64,000 nt of DNA, taken from Tetrahymena thermophila SB210 (Eukaryota > Ciliophora > Oligohymenophorea > Hymenostomatida > Tetrahymenidae). Position 1 is the stretch's first letter, and each line of letters begins with the position of its first letter. The notes under the pieces were generated by a model. That model had not been told where the DNA came from. It did not search any database and saw only the letters and a list, made by a program, of their open reading frames with translations. The stretch lies in NCBI RefSeq assembly GCF_000189635.1, contig NW_002476364.1, positions 615,972 to 679,971 of the forward strand, written 5' to 3'. A program made the translations under genes and the position numbers. Shown here piece by piece: positions 13,468-26,700 of the stretch.

Positions 13468-13806
13468 ATGAGATTCATTGCTGTTTGCTTATTTGCCTTA
13501 GTTGCCTTAAGCTCTGTATATGCTGATGATATCGAAAAGATGAAATGTTTGGGTCAAATTCCTAAACCTTGCGGTGATGGTTCAGATTCTGCCTGTTTAA
13601 CCGCTTACAACACTGATGGTAACTGTGTTAATAGAGATTGTGCTGCTAAACTCATTGACTTGAACGACTATGCTACTTGTATCAAGAAATGCAAATCTAA
13701 TAACGATAAAGTTTAAAAATGGATTGATGCTAATATTAGTTGTGTTGGAAGTGGTTTATTAAGCTTTGCTGCTTTAATGATTGCTTTATTTGCTTTCATG
13801 TTCTGA
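13468..13806 (+). CDS. Small secreted cysteine-rich protein, GPI-anchor-like, copy 2
   Basis: 112 residues, the same length and the same eight mature cysteines as copy 1. Only a few residues differ: Val31 to Ile, Val90 to Ile, and a FV to LF change in the hydrophobic tail. Most nucleotide differences are at silent third positions. It ends at TGA 13804-13806, and residue 83 is again a TAA glutamine. Copy 2 starts 2059 bp after copy 1. The near identity of the coding part, against clearly diverged flanks, points to purifying selection or gene conversion. Confidence 0.9.
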
Positions 13807-15689
13807 GCTATTAAATTTTATTAAAAAATATTTTTAAATTAAATATTTGGATGTTTTTTATATGTCTTGATGTATTTAGTTTATTAATTTCACTTTTATT
13901 ATTTCAATAGAGATTTTAGTTATTATTTTTCTCATAAGATAAAATATATTTATTATTAATAATAATCTATTCAAAGAATTTTTACTTAAATACTATAAAA
14001 TAGATTAATTTTATTCTTGATATTCTATTGAATACATTTATTTCACAAGCTTTATTATTTTATTGTTAATTTATGAAAAATTATAATTATATAATAGTGA
14101 TTTAAACCAAATTCGAATATGCAAATAAAAGGAAAAAATATGAAATGATTCTATTAAGTCAACAAAAAGCTCAATAGTAACTAAAAAAGACAAAATAAAA
14201 TAAATGAAAAAACTATATTATAAATTAAATTAATATCACAAATATGCTTATTAGTTTAATTTTAAAAAGGCTCATAATAAATTTATTAGGTTCAATGTTT
14301 TTTACTTTTTAAATCATAAAAATATGTTTCAATTTATCATTTAATCCAATTTTTTGAATAATAAGTTTATTTTTTTTCAATCTTAAATTTCATCTATTTT
14401 AGACAATCTTATAGATAATTATATCTAGTGAAACTTGTTAAATGAACTATGATATACTTTTAATTATTAATAAGATAATAATATGTTAAAAAAGAGTAAA
14501 TCCCTTCTTTAATAATATAAAAAAAATGAAAGATAATCATTTGATTAAATTGTTATTGGGAATTTTTGTATTGGATTTGTTTATTTATTTCTTTGAGAAA
14601 TAAAAGAATAAACTTAATTTTATCAAATGTTTATTTTAGTCAAAAAATTAAAAATGGTTGCTTTGCAGAAATCTATGATTATTTATGATTAACATAATTA
14701 CTCAGAATATTTAATAAATAAAATACCTATCAAATCTACTATTTTTTCTATCATCTCTTATTTCGTAATAATTAAGAAAAGTGTAATAAATTGAAATCAA
14801 AAAAATTATAAAATTGTGACGTATTACTTTTATTTAATATGAACTGTAAACTTATATCAGAAATAGAGTTTTTATTTACTTAAAGCCAAATTCAACTAAT
14901 TTTGGTAACCATAAATGAATTTTTTTATTTTGAATAAAAATATTAATAAGTCAATTAACAAAATCATTTTTAAATCTAAATTCCCTAAATTATTAATGCC
15001 TCATGATAAAAATATGCTTCTATGATGTAAGCTATTAATTTTGTTCAGTTTAGATTTGTATACAGTTATTTATATGTATATATTGCTGTACCTTGAAAAT
15101 ATATTATTTTCTATCACTGCCTTATACAATTTAAAGAATATTAATTTCAAAAAAAAAAGGAAGGAAGGAAGGAAGGAAGGAAGGAAGAAAAATTCTAGTA
15201 ATTATTCAATTTCGACTATGCTAATTAACAAAAAGTTACAAAATTCGAAAATTAATTAATTAAATTTTAAAGTTCAGAGAGTTACAATTTTTAGATCTAA
15301 ATCTTTTTACATAATTAAATAAAAATTATTGAATTTCGAATAATATTTATTAATTAAATTTTACTCACTAATTTTAGTGTAACTTATTTTAGAGCTAAAA
15401 AGCTTTTATCCAAGAAATTCAAAAAATAATAGACATTTTTTTCAAATCTAAAATACCAAAAGCAGATTAAATTTTCTAGAACTTAAGTTCTATTTTATTT
15501 TATTATTATGAGTCATATTTGATAAATTTTAATTAATTGTAAAAGCTGATTGATTAATATTTTTGAATGAAATTAATAAAGAATATTACAAAAGCAAACC
15601 TCACTTTAAATATAGAGCCATTTGAATTTTTAAAATTTTATAAATGTTAAATAAATAAAAATAAATAAATAAAATCAACATAAAAAAAA
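13807..15689. other. Spacer between secreted-protein copies 2 and 3
   Basis: AT-rich. It holds the shared 3' block after copy 2, an AAGTGTAAT word at 14774, the GGAA microsatellite at 15159-15186 and the GAGAGTTACAATTTTTAG block near 15280. The frame at 15041-15259 is low-complexity and not a gene. Confidence 0.6.
15159..15186. repeat. (GGAA)7 microsatellite
   Basis: Seven perfect copies of GGAA in the spacer upstream of secreted-protein copy 3. It follows a run of about ten A. Confidence 0.95.
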
Positions 15690-16028
15690 ATGAAATTCAT
15701 CTCTGTTTGCTTGCTTGCTTTAGTTGCCTTAAGTTTTGTATATGCTGATGATATCGAAAAGATGAAATGTTTGGGTCAAGTTCCTAAACCTTGTGGTGAT
15801 GGTTCAGATTCTGCCTGTTTAACTGCTTACAACACTGATGGAAACTGTGTTAATAGAGATTGTGCTGCTAAACTCATCGACTTGAACGACTATGCCACTT
15901 GCATCAAGAAATGCAAATCTAATAACGATAAAGTTTAAAAATGGATTGATGCTAATGTTAGTTGTGTTGGAAGTGGTTTATTAAGCTTTGCTGCTTTAAT
16001 GATTGCCTTATTTGCTTTCATGTTCTGA
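15690..16028 (+). CDS. Small secreted cysteine-rich protein, GPI-anchor-like, copy 3
   Basis: 112 residues. The mature part is identical to copy 1 apart from the C-terminal tail, which has LF like copy 2. The signal peptide differs more (MKFISVCLLALVALSFVYA). It ends at TGA 16026-16028 and starts 2222 bp after copy 2. The signal peptide has drifted while the cysteine domain has not, which suggests that the mature domain is what selection or conversion preserves. The product probably sits on the cell surface through a lipid anchor. Confidence 0.9.
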
Positions 16029-17320
16029 GCTATTAAATAATATTAAAAAATATTTTTAAATTAAATATTTGGATGTTTTTTACATGTCTTGATGTATTTA
16101 GTTTAAGAATATTGTTGAAAGTACTTTAAAAAGAACTTCATTTTATTTGTAATTAAAAACATTTTATTTTTTAAATAGTTTTCTATTAAAGAATGATAGT
16201 AAAAAGGATTACTGCTATGTTATTAATATTTTTGATTTTAGTTAAATAAATAGTTTTATAAATGATAATTATTTCGATAATTTCATTTATTATATTTATT
16301 TTAAGTAGGAATAAAGATAAGAACTTAATTTTTTGAAAATTATTTTGTGAAAAGCCTAAAAATGAAGACTGATTATAGATAAAATAATTAAAAAAGAAAC
16401 TAATTTGCATTATAAATATTAAATATTTTTATAAACTAAAAATTTATGATTAAATTTAATCTTTGAATAAAAATTATTTACAAAAATTGAAAAGTTTGAA
16501 TTCCAACATTTATCAAAACTTATGATTTATTTGAGATCTACCCATTGATATTCATTATGGCTAGTAGTTTCAAATACATTAGTAACAAACTGTTCCATAT
16601 GTTTTATTGTAAAATAATGATCAAATATTTCTTATTCTAAAAAAAATAATAATAGTGAGTAGAACTTGTTATTATTTTTATATTTTTTGATTAATTTTGA
16701 TTTATACTTTCTCCAAAAATTTTTTTATTTTATCAACATTTCTTTCTTACACAGAAATACATTTAAATTTTTTATTTAGTTTTGTGCTATTCTCCATTTT
16801 CACAATTCTACTCTTTGAAAGTTAGAATATTGAACTTAATATTGAGACAATTTAGAAATAAAATATTTAAATTAAATATATTCTAGTATTTTGAAGATTT
16901 AAAAAAGTAAGTTTCCATAAAAAGTAAAAAAATTAAATTATAAATATTTTAATATATATTAAAATATTTAAAGTTTATTTTAAAAGGAAAGATTTATTTT
17001 TGAAACTAAATTTGCATTAAATAAATGAAAAATAAATATGCAAAAAGCCTATTAATTTAAATATTTTGTGTTTCATTAAATTATATATTATTGTTTTACA
17101 AATTGAATTATGATGATCTTTAAAAAAACTTTTGATTAATTAGATATTATAAAAATAATGATCAAAATTAAAACAATATTTATTATCAATAATTTTTATT
17201 GACCCAATATATATTTGTATATTTCATAAAAAGATATATTTGTTGTTTTGAAAAGATATAGAAAAATAATAATTAATAATAAAAATTTTAAAAATAATTG
17301 AAGGTATTATTTTTTATTTT
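16029..17320. other. Spacer between copy 3 and the decayed copy
   Basis: AT-rich, no gene. The minus-strand frame at 16186-16410 is low-complexity (F, I, N, K) and has no supporting features. Confidence 0.6.
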
Positions 17321-17592
17321 CAGTTATTGCTCTGTTTAATTGTAAACTTTGGTATTGTCATAAATATCTACAAGAATTTACAACAAACCATGCGATAGTT
17401 CAGATTTTACAAGCATAACCTCTTACAACACTAACAGCAACTAAGTTAATAAAAATTGCTTTGCTAAGCTCATCTAACGACAAAGTTACACGCATTAAGA
17501 AATATAAATCTAAAAATGATAAAATTTAAAAATTGATGTTATGCTGCTTTAGTAATATATTTGTTTGCTTGGTTAAATATTTTGAATTATGA
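17321..17592 (+). pseudogene. Decayed fourth copy of the secreted cysteine-rich gene
   Basis: Nucleotide blocks of the paralogues survive in order: the signal-peptide region (TTATTGCTCTGTTTAATTG), GATAGTTCAGATTTTACAAG, CCTCTTACAACACTAACAGC, TTGCTTTGCTAAGCTCATC, ATTAAGAAATATAAATCTAA and AATGATAAAATTTAAAAATT. Several indels break the frame, there is no start codon, and most cysteine codons are lost (TGC to TAT or TAC types). The downstream block also persists (TAAATATTTGG, then CTGATGTATTTATTTTA near 17650). The spacing from copy 3 (about 1.6 kb) fits a fourth tandem unit that has decayed. Confidence 0.85.
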
Positions 17593-18074
17593 GAAAATTA
17601 AATTAAATTTTAAATAAATATTTGGATTTCTTTAACTATCTATCTCTTTACTGATGTATTTATTTTATTTTAAAATTTTTAATTGATATTCTTTGATTAG
17701 ATTTCTTTATAAATATGAAATCATATTAATCAAAAAGTTATGTAAAGAAATATTAATTTTATTAATCAGTTTTAATGAAGTTTTTAGTAATGAAATTAAT
17801 GATAGATATGTATAATATACATAATAATTATTAATATGAACATTAAACAATGTATTCTATTTATTTTCTTTAATATCAAACATTTTTTAACTTTTAGTTT
17901 ATTAATTATCTTTATATATTGTAGATTTTTCATCAAAATAATGATTTAATTAAAATTGTAATTTGTTTAAATAATTTATTTACTTACCTTAAAAATAAAT
18001 TGTTTAAGTTAAATATTTTTTTGAAATCTAAGAAAATAAGGTTTATCAGCTAATTTTCGATTTAATTTTTTAAC
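17593..18074. other. Spacer, 3' ends of the decayed copy and the coiled-coil gene
   Basis: Convergent AT-rich spacer. It contains the 3' block of the decayed copy and nothing else recognisable. Confidence 0.6.
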
Positions 18075-21000
18075 TCAATTTAAATTGTAATCCTAATTTT
18101 CTTATTCAATTTTTATTGAAGTTTTAGTTCTTGGCCTTGAATAATCTTTCCTTACATCTTTTTTAGGAATATTTATTGATTTACTCATATTATTTGTAGA
18201 AATATCATTCTCACTAGTTTAATTCTTCTTATCATTTTCTTAATTTCTGTTATTCGTTTTAAATGCAGTTATATCATAATTAATTTTTTATTAGTTAGTT
18301 GGAAAATCACTACTTGTTCTTAGTTGGCTTTCAAAAACTAATCCTTAAGTTGTGCTAATAATTTTAAATTAAATAATATTTTATAAATGCAAAATAAATA
18401 TTTTAAATTTACCTATGTTTACTATTGTTTATATTCATAATTTAGTTTTTAAGCTACTTAATTTCAATATTGAGCCTTGCAATTATCTAATTTAAATTTT
18501 CTATTTCTCTTAAATCTTTTGGAAGAGATTCTCTGTTTTCCCACATCTAACATAACTCTTCCTTTTCTTTTTAAACCATATTCACAATATTTTAATTTTT
18601 TAAATCTAATTCTAGGAATTATTATTTCATTTTTTCAGTAAATTTAACTTAACTCTCAAGTTACTATGCTGATTCTTCTACATATTTTTGTAATTCTGCT
18701 ATTTTTGTAGCATATTTTTCGATCAAAATGTCCTTTTCAAAAACTTATTATATTTTTATTTAATTTATAGAATCAAACTCTTTTTATAAATTTTTCTTTT
18801 CTAGTTTATGCTATTCATTTAATTCGTATTCTTTTTTTATGAACTGGTCTTATAATTCTTAATTTTTAAGTTTTTGAGAATAAAGTTATTCTCTTAATTC
18901 TTTTACCTATTTAGCAAGCTATAAATCTTTTAAATCGTTTTCATCTAAGTAAATATCTTTTTGAAATTACTCATTCATTATTTAGTTCAAATTGTCATAA
19001 TCTTTTTTAAATGTTTAAGTATCATTTAGCTAAATGTTCTATGATTCTATAGCAGAGCCTCCAATGTATTGTTATTTTAATAAAGCATTAGCTCTCTTTT
19101 ATTATGTATCTAACTAAGCTCTTAAATTATCTATTTTATTTTGTTACTATTCAAAAGCTGCAGCACACTTTATCAAATATTTTAAAAATTGTAAGTTAAA
19201 TAAAAATACAAAAAATTTTACTCTGGCAATAACCTAAAATCTAACTTTTAAAGCATCTGCATAATTTACTTATTAATTTTGTATTGTTTTAGCAGATATG
19301 GGAATTTTTTTTTTTAAAGGTGTAGCTTCTTTATTGTTAGATTCTTCACTATTAATTGATTTATAAGAATACTTTTCTTCTCTTATCTGTCTGCTCTTTT
19401 TCCAAAATTTCGATTATCTATTATACACAGCTAAATCTTCACATATAGTAGCTTCAATTTCTATCTTTTGTTCATCTAATTCATTCTACAAAAATGAGAT
19501 TCTTTTTTGCATATCTTTTATCATATCTTTGTACTGACTTTCTAGCTAATCTTTTATTTTTTACTTTTCTTCATATAACTTTTTTTTAAAAATTATGAAC
19601 AATTTTCATTTAAAAGTAAAATTTTTACTTTATTTTTAAGGAATTCGATCTCAGTTTCTTTACCCTCCATTTCTTGGTTGTAATTATTTTTCATGGCTTA
19701 GTACTGTCTTTTTGCATCATTTGCACTAGATGAGCATTCTTTTACTCGATCATCATATTCTTTCTTTATTTTTTCTATTTCTACTTCATAGTATAGCTTA
19801 AGCTCTTTGAATTTAAAAGTAAGAGATTTATTTTCATCTTGCTTTGTTTGGAATAGTTTATTCATTTCTTTTTCGTGTTCTTCTTTCATTTTCTGTTTAG
19901 ACAAAGCTTGCTGCTCTAGCTATTTTTAAAGTTCGACAATTCTATTACTTTTTTAAGATATTTCCTTTAACTTTGTTTCAATCTAAATAAATATTTAATA
20001 TAAAATGTCAATTTTTTTCTTAAAAATAAGTTTTTACAATCTGCTTTTTTTCTTCTAAAAATCTCTCTAAGCTTTCTATTTTTTTGATTAATTCTGCTGT
20101 TTAATTAATTGTATCTACTTTATATCCATCGAATTATTCTCGTATTGATTATATTTAATTTCTTAAACCCTATTCTCTCTCTTAAAAGTTTTATTCTTGG
20201 CCAGAGATTTGACTTCTCAAGTTCGAAATGGTTTCTTGTAGTTCTTTAATATCTTAAACATACTAACTTTCTTATTTTTAATACTTAAGGTTCAATTAGT
20301 GTAAATCGAGCTCTTTTTATTACAACTATCTTTCATAATCACTACATTTATCTTAAATACTATTTAAATTTTATTCTTAGATATATTTAATTTAACTTTC
20401 CAATTATTTTATGTTCTCTTTTAGCCCATAAATTTCCCTTTCTTTTTCTGTCTGTTTGCTTGATAATGCTTTATATCTTTCTTCTGATTTATCTAGTGCA
20501 TTAAGGTATTTTTTAGTATCCTCTTAAATTTTATCCATCAAATCTTTAATTGTTTTCTCAAGTAAAACAATCTTCCTGTTTTCTTTGTTTAAATAATCTA
20601 CTCTCTCTATAAAATCTTTGATCTATTACTTATATTAATTATCTATTTCCAAAAGATCTTATTATTTCTATGTATCATAATTTGCAATTTAAAAATTTAA
20701 ACTATCAATTTCTTAGTCTTTTTTAACAATAATTTACTCTAATTCAGCTATTTTATTATTCTTCTACAATATAATTTCAGTTTAATTATGGCACAATTTA
20801 GACAAATCTGCTAGTTTTTAAACATGCTTTTAGTATAAACTTTTTCTATCTAGATTATCATGATAGTCTTTAAATTTTGCATATTCATTTAACATTTCTA
20901 TGATTTAAATAAAAAAATTAAAAATTATAAGATTAAAGTAAAGAAAATTAAAGGAATCTCTTTATAAATTGAAAGCTCAAGCAAAGATAATTTTATCTGC

Positions 21001-22224
21001 TGCTAATTTCTGATGAATTTTGTTTGTTGTTTTTAATAAAAAGGACATTTCTTTCATATCTTTACCTTTAAATTTAGAGGAGAGATGAAGGTTATGGCAT
21101 TTTATTTCTTTATTTTCTTGCTCTAGTATTTGTAATCTTATAATGAGAGATTCCTTATCCATTCTTGACAATAGCTGAGCCTCTGTATATACCTTAAAAT
21201 CCTCATAATCCATGTTCCCAATATAATAAGAAATATTTTTAACTTCATTTTCATCAAAAAACTCCATTTTAGTATGAGTTTTCTTATTTTCATCTTCTTA
21301 AATATTTTCTTTCTGTTCTTTTTTATTGCTTTGATTTTCTAAATTTGTTAATTTTGGTTTTGACTGTTCTTAATGACTTAAATGTGATTCGGCAGTTTTT
21401 GCCTCTTCTTAAATAGAGTTTATTTGATCTCTACTGTTAGATATAATAATCTTTCTATTGTTTTTCTTATTAGATTAGCTTGGTAAAAGTTTTTTATATT
21501 AGCTTCGCTGCTCATAATTAGATTTTTAATAATTTTCAGATAAAATTTTACTACTATCAAAATCTTCTTTTGTAAAGAAGCTATCATCTTATCGAATTTC
21601 TTATGCTTTATCAAAATAGTTGTTCTTTTGTGCTGATCCTTCTGTTTAGAAATTTTTTTACATATTTTTTGTGCTGCTGCTATTGAAATCGAGGATAGAG
21701 CTTGTATCAAGTAGATTATCGCTTTTATTCAATAATTTACTAACATTATAAAATTGATTATAATAACTATTGTTAGTAGACTGCTGATCTTTAGCTGTAT
21801 AACTAAAATCATTTAATTTTTAATTATTCTACTTGCTATCAGTTGTTTTTAATATGCTAACTCCTGATTAAATAATTCTAGCTTATTAATTTGTAGATTT
21901 TGGTCTTTTCATCTACTGTATTTCTTATTGGCTGCCATAGGATTAACGCAATTCAGTGCTTAAATCTTATTTTTTATCAATGTTGATCTAGATATTTGAT
22001 AAATTCCTTTTTTTTAAGTTTGATTATTTGTTATCAATAAACTTATGTTCCAAATAAATAGGCTCAAAATTATTAGGAGAGACTGATCTAGATTGATGAT
22101 TTTTAAATAGCCTTGTTGCATTCTTTTAATTTATGTATGTACTTCTTGGTCGACTGTTATGATTTGTGCTTATAGAAGATGAAGATTTAAAATTATAAAT
22201 TTCATCTCTAGTAATATCTTCCAT
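18075..22224 (-). CDS. Long coiled-coil protein, six exons
   Basis: Exons in transcript order: 22224-21066, 20897-20038, 19982-19629, 19578-19222, 19167-18413 and 18354-18075. Every junction is GT..AG and every phase is consistent, giving 1254 residues. Introns are 168, 55, 50, 54 and 58 nt. Residues 1-330 are polar and low-complexity (S, N, Q, K), resembling a disordered head. From about residue 340 to 1150 there is nearly continuous heptad-rich coiled coil dominated by E, K, L, I and Q. A short block near residue 1130 (MWENRESLPKDLREIENLNQ) is less repetitive and may be a conserved motif. The C-terminus is disordered and basic. The composition suggests a structural or cytoskeletal (basal body or cortical) component, but that is inference and I recognise no named family. 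Confidence 0.8.
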
Positions 22225-23737
22225 AGTAGGTAGTATTGAATAATAACAATAATATTCAAACTAATATTAATCTTATAAATTACTTAATCAAAATTTAACT
22301 ATAACCTTAAATACAAATCAAATTGTATAAATTAATTACATATTTTCATTAATCCATATCAAATCATGGCTAACAGTAAATTTTTATAGACTAATTATTT
22401 AAAAAACAAAATATTTAACTTATAAATACTTCATATAGAAAATTATTTATATTTTTAATTTTATTATTCTAACTAAGTAGGTGCTTTTCTCTAAATATTT
22501 TACAAATTCTAACAATAATAAGCATTACAATCAAAAATTGTAAATATTTTTATAAGATAATGCAAAATATTGAATGAAATTTACTTAAGAAACAATAACA
22601 TTCAAACTAATATTTATCTTATAAGTTACTTAATCAATATTTAACTATAACCTTAAATACAAATCAAGTTGTATAATAAATTAATTACATATTTTCATTT
22701 ATCCATATCATATAAAATTAGGATTAACAGTAAAATTTTAAAGACTAAAAGTAAGTACTTTTCTCTAAATATATTACTAATTCTAACAACAATAAACTTT
22801 AGTACAATAATTTTTGTAAAAATTTTTACAACATAATTCAAAATATTAAATAAAATTTTTTCAAGAATGATGTAGTTAGTATTTTCATTTTAAAAATATT
22901 GGTTAAAAATATTTTGGTTATTCGAATTAAAAATATTGATCTTTATTTAAAACTAAAAAAAATTATAGATTCTTAATAATTATTTTCTGTAGTAGGAAAT
23001 AAATATTTAGTAGAATAATAAATATTATTTAAAAAATTTAATTTAAAATTTTAGTACTTTAATTACTAGAATTTTTTCAAGATATAATTACCCCTCTCTA
23101 ACTAATTCCTACTATATTTTTAAGTATGTGTTTTAAATAGAAATATTAAGATTTAATAATGTATATTGTGCTAATTTTTTTTGAGATACTTCTTCCGAAA
23201 AGTAAATTTATCAATACAAATTTGATAATTATAAAATATTTGTTATTTTTTAAAAAATAATATGAAATGAAAGTAAATTAATTTTTTAATAAATCAATAA
23301 TTTATTACGTTTTCATAAATTGTTTTTCAATTTTTTTGAGAAAAAAAAATAAATGATTTAAGAGAAAAAATATTTTAACAATCTAGAAGAAGTAAATATT
23401 AATTTTTTATTAATATACTTTAAATTTATTTTTATTTATAAAAAAAGTTTTTAAACTCTTCTCTTTAATTTCATTAGATTATTCATATTGCTCTAAAAAG
23501 GTATATTTAATTTATTCCTATTATTATTATTATTATAATGTTTTTTTATATTTAATATTCAAGTTAATTACAATATTAACTTTCTAATAGAAATTCTCAT
23601 TAATTATCATTCATTTTTTGAAACAAATATTTTTTTAATTATTTAACATAATTTTCTTCAATTTTTATTTTAATTATTAATTATTCATTTTTTCTTTCTA
23701 ACTATTATAATTCATTTTTTCTTCAATATTTAAAAAG
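22225..23737. other. Divergent upstream region with tandem duplication
   Basis: Lies between the minus-strand coiled-coil gene and the plus-strand LRR gene. The first half holds a duplicated segment, listed separately. The second half must contain the 5' exon or exons of the LRR gene, since the first visible LRR exon has no in-frame ATG. I could not identify a start exon with the required phase. Confidence 0.5.
22238..22860. repeat. Imperfect tandem duplication, about 345 bp unit
   Basis: The segment about 22238-22560 recurs at about 22590-22860. Shared blocks include AACAATAA, TATTCAAACTAATATT, AACTATAACCTTAAATACAA, AATTACATATTTTCATT and TCTCTAAATAT. It lies directly upstream of the coiled-coil gene, so it may duplicate promoter elements. 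Confidence 0.8.
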
Positions 23738-26700
23738 TGACAATTATAGCGGTGATGAATATGCATCGCTCTTAGGTTCTGCTTTAGCAAATTGTATTAA
23801 TCTCTAAAATTTGACACTTGATTTTGGGTAAAAATTGCTTATTTGTTTTGGATAATTAAATCATTTAAAAAAAAAAAAAATTTAAAACAATAAAGCTAAC
23901 TTTTTTAATTTATTTATTAACTTATTATTTGATTTATTTTTCTCTTTTTTTATTCTACTTGTGTTTTTTTTTTCTTTGTTTCTTTGTTAATTTAACTCAT
24001 TTTTTATTTTCAACTCTTTCTTTTATTATTGATTTATTTTTTTCTTATTATTTATTATTTTTTCTTTATTTTTTCCTTATATCTAACTAATTAATTATAT
24101 ATTTTTTCTTAAATATTTAAAAAGGTACAATAAAATTGGTGCAAATAGTGCACTAGGATTAGGTTCTGCTTTAACAAATTGTACTAATCTCTCAAATTTG
24201 ACACTTAAACTTTAGTAAAAACAGTTTATTAGTTTTGGATTGTGACACTTAAAAAAAAATTAATTTAAAACATTATTACTCTATTAATTTATTTATTTAT
24301 TTATTAGCTTTTTAATTAATTTATTTGTTTTTATTTTTATTCTCTTAATTTAACTCATTTTTTCATTTTAAATTCTTTCTTTTACTATTGATTAAGAGTT
24401 TTCATTTTATTTCATAATTCTTCTTCATTTTTTCCTTATAACTATCTAACTAATTAATTCTATATTTTTCTTGAATATTAAAAAGTTAAAATTAAATTGG
24501 TGCAATTGGTACATCAGGCTTAGGTTCCGCTTTATCAAATTACGTTAATATCTCAAATTTGACACTTGAACTTTAGTAAAAACAGTTTATTAGTTTTGGA
24601 TTGCGACTTTATTTATTAGCTTTTTTTTTAACTTATTTTTCTTTTTTTTTATTCTACTTTTGTTTTTTTATAATATTTATTTTGCTTATTTTAATCATTT
24701 ATTTTTTTATTTTCAACTTTTGATTTTATTATTAATTTATTAATTTCTTATTATTACATATTTTTTCTTCTTTTATTCCTTTATTCCTAACTAATTGATT
24801 ATATATTCTTTCTACAATAATTAAAAAGATGCAATTAAGTTGGAGCAATAGGTGCATTTGACTTAGGCTCTGCTATAGCAAATTGCACTAATCTCTCAAA
24901 TTTAAAACTTGATCTTAGGTAAATCCAGTTTATTTGTTTTGGATAGTGATATTTTAAAATTAAAAATTAATTTAAAACAAAATAACTAACTCTTTTAATT
25001 AATTAATTTATTATAAATTTATTTGATTTATTTTTCTTTATTTATTATTATGTGTTTTTTTTCTTTTCTTACTGCTAATTTAACTCATTCATTTTTTAAT
25101 TTTAAACTTTTGCTTATTATTTCATATTTTTTTTATAACGAAATAACTAATTAATTATAAATTTTTTCTTCTATAATTAAAAAGTTAAAATTAAATTGGT
25201 GACGAAGGTGTATCAGGCTTAGTTTCTGCTTTATCAAATTGCACTAATCTCTCAAATTTCACACTTGGACTTTAGTAAAAACAATTTTTTACTTTTGGAT
25301 TATGAGATTTAAAAAAAAAATAATTTAAAACATGAAAACTCTATTAATTAATTTATTTATTAGATTTTTTAAATCATTTATTTATTTTTTCTTTTCTTTT
25401 TTTTACATTTATTTTTTTCTTTTATTATATGCTAATTTAACTCAATTTTTTACTTTCAACTCTTGTTTTTATTATTAATTATTTCGCTTCTCATTATTTC
25501 ATATTTTTTCTTCTTTTATTCCTTTTAGTTAGCTGATTGGTTATACATTTTTTTCAATATTTAAAAAGTTAAAATTAAATTGGTGCAATCGGTGCATCAT
25601 CCTTAGGTACTAGTTTATCAAACTGCACTAATCTCTCAAATTTGATACTTTATCTTGAGTAAAAACAGTTCATTTGTTTTGGATAGTGATATTTTTTAAT
25701 ATAAAAATAAATTTAAAACAATAAAACTAATTTTAATTTATTTATTTATTTATTTATTAGAAATTTATTATATTTATTTTTCTTTTTTCTTATCTTACTT
25801 TGTTAATTTAACTCATTTTTTTTTTCATTTTCAACTTTTGCTTTTATTATTTATTTATTACATCACATTTTCAATTTATAATAATAATTATTTATTTTTT
25901 CTTCAATATTTAAAAAGTTAAAATTAAATTAGTGACGAAGGTGTATCAGCCTTAAGTTCTGGTTTAGCAAATTGCACTAATCTCTCCAATTTGGAACTTT
26001 GTATTAGGTAAAAATAATTTATTTGTTTTGGATTATGGCATTTTTTACAAAATAATGATTAAAAAAAATAAAATTCTTGTAATTGATTTTTTTTATTTTA
26101 CTTGTGTCTTTATTTCTTAATTTTTAATTTATCTTATTTTACATTTTCAATATTGCTTTTACCCTAAATTAATTTCTTATTATTTGATATTTTTTCCTTA
26201 AATTAACTAGTTTATTATATGTTTTTTCATCAATTTTTAAAAAGTTTAAATTAAATTGGTTCAATAGGCGCATCACGCTTAGGCTCTTATTTAGCATATT
26301 GCTACAATCTATCGAATTTGACTCTTGAACTTTAGTAAAAACAGTTTATTTATTTTGGATAATATTTTTTATATGAAAATGAATTTAAAACTATATAATT
26401 GATTTATTTGTCTTTTTCTTTATTCTGCATTTTAATTTTTTTTACATTTTTTATTTAACTAATTTTTTTATTTTCAACTTTTATTATTATTAATAAATTA
26501 ATTTCTTATTATTCCATATTTTTCTTCATTTTTTACTAAAAACTAACTAACTGATTAATATTTTTTCTTCAATATTTAAAAAGATACAATTAGATTGGTG
26601 CAATTGGTGCATCAGGCTTAGGATTTGCTTTAGCAAATTGCACTGATCTCTCAAATTTATCACTTTATCTTAAGTAAAGATAGTTTATTTGTATTAGATT

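Noticed and set aside
20977-21710. Two separate minus-strand genes of 96 residues
   Set aside because: Both are parts of exon 1 of the coiled-coil gene once TAA and TAG are read as Gln. One runs on into the first intron.
23353-23500. Candidate first exon of the LRR gene (ATG to a GT at 23501)
   Set aside because: Its exit phase (1) does not match the phase 2 entry of the first LRR exon, and its composition is low-complexity.
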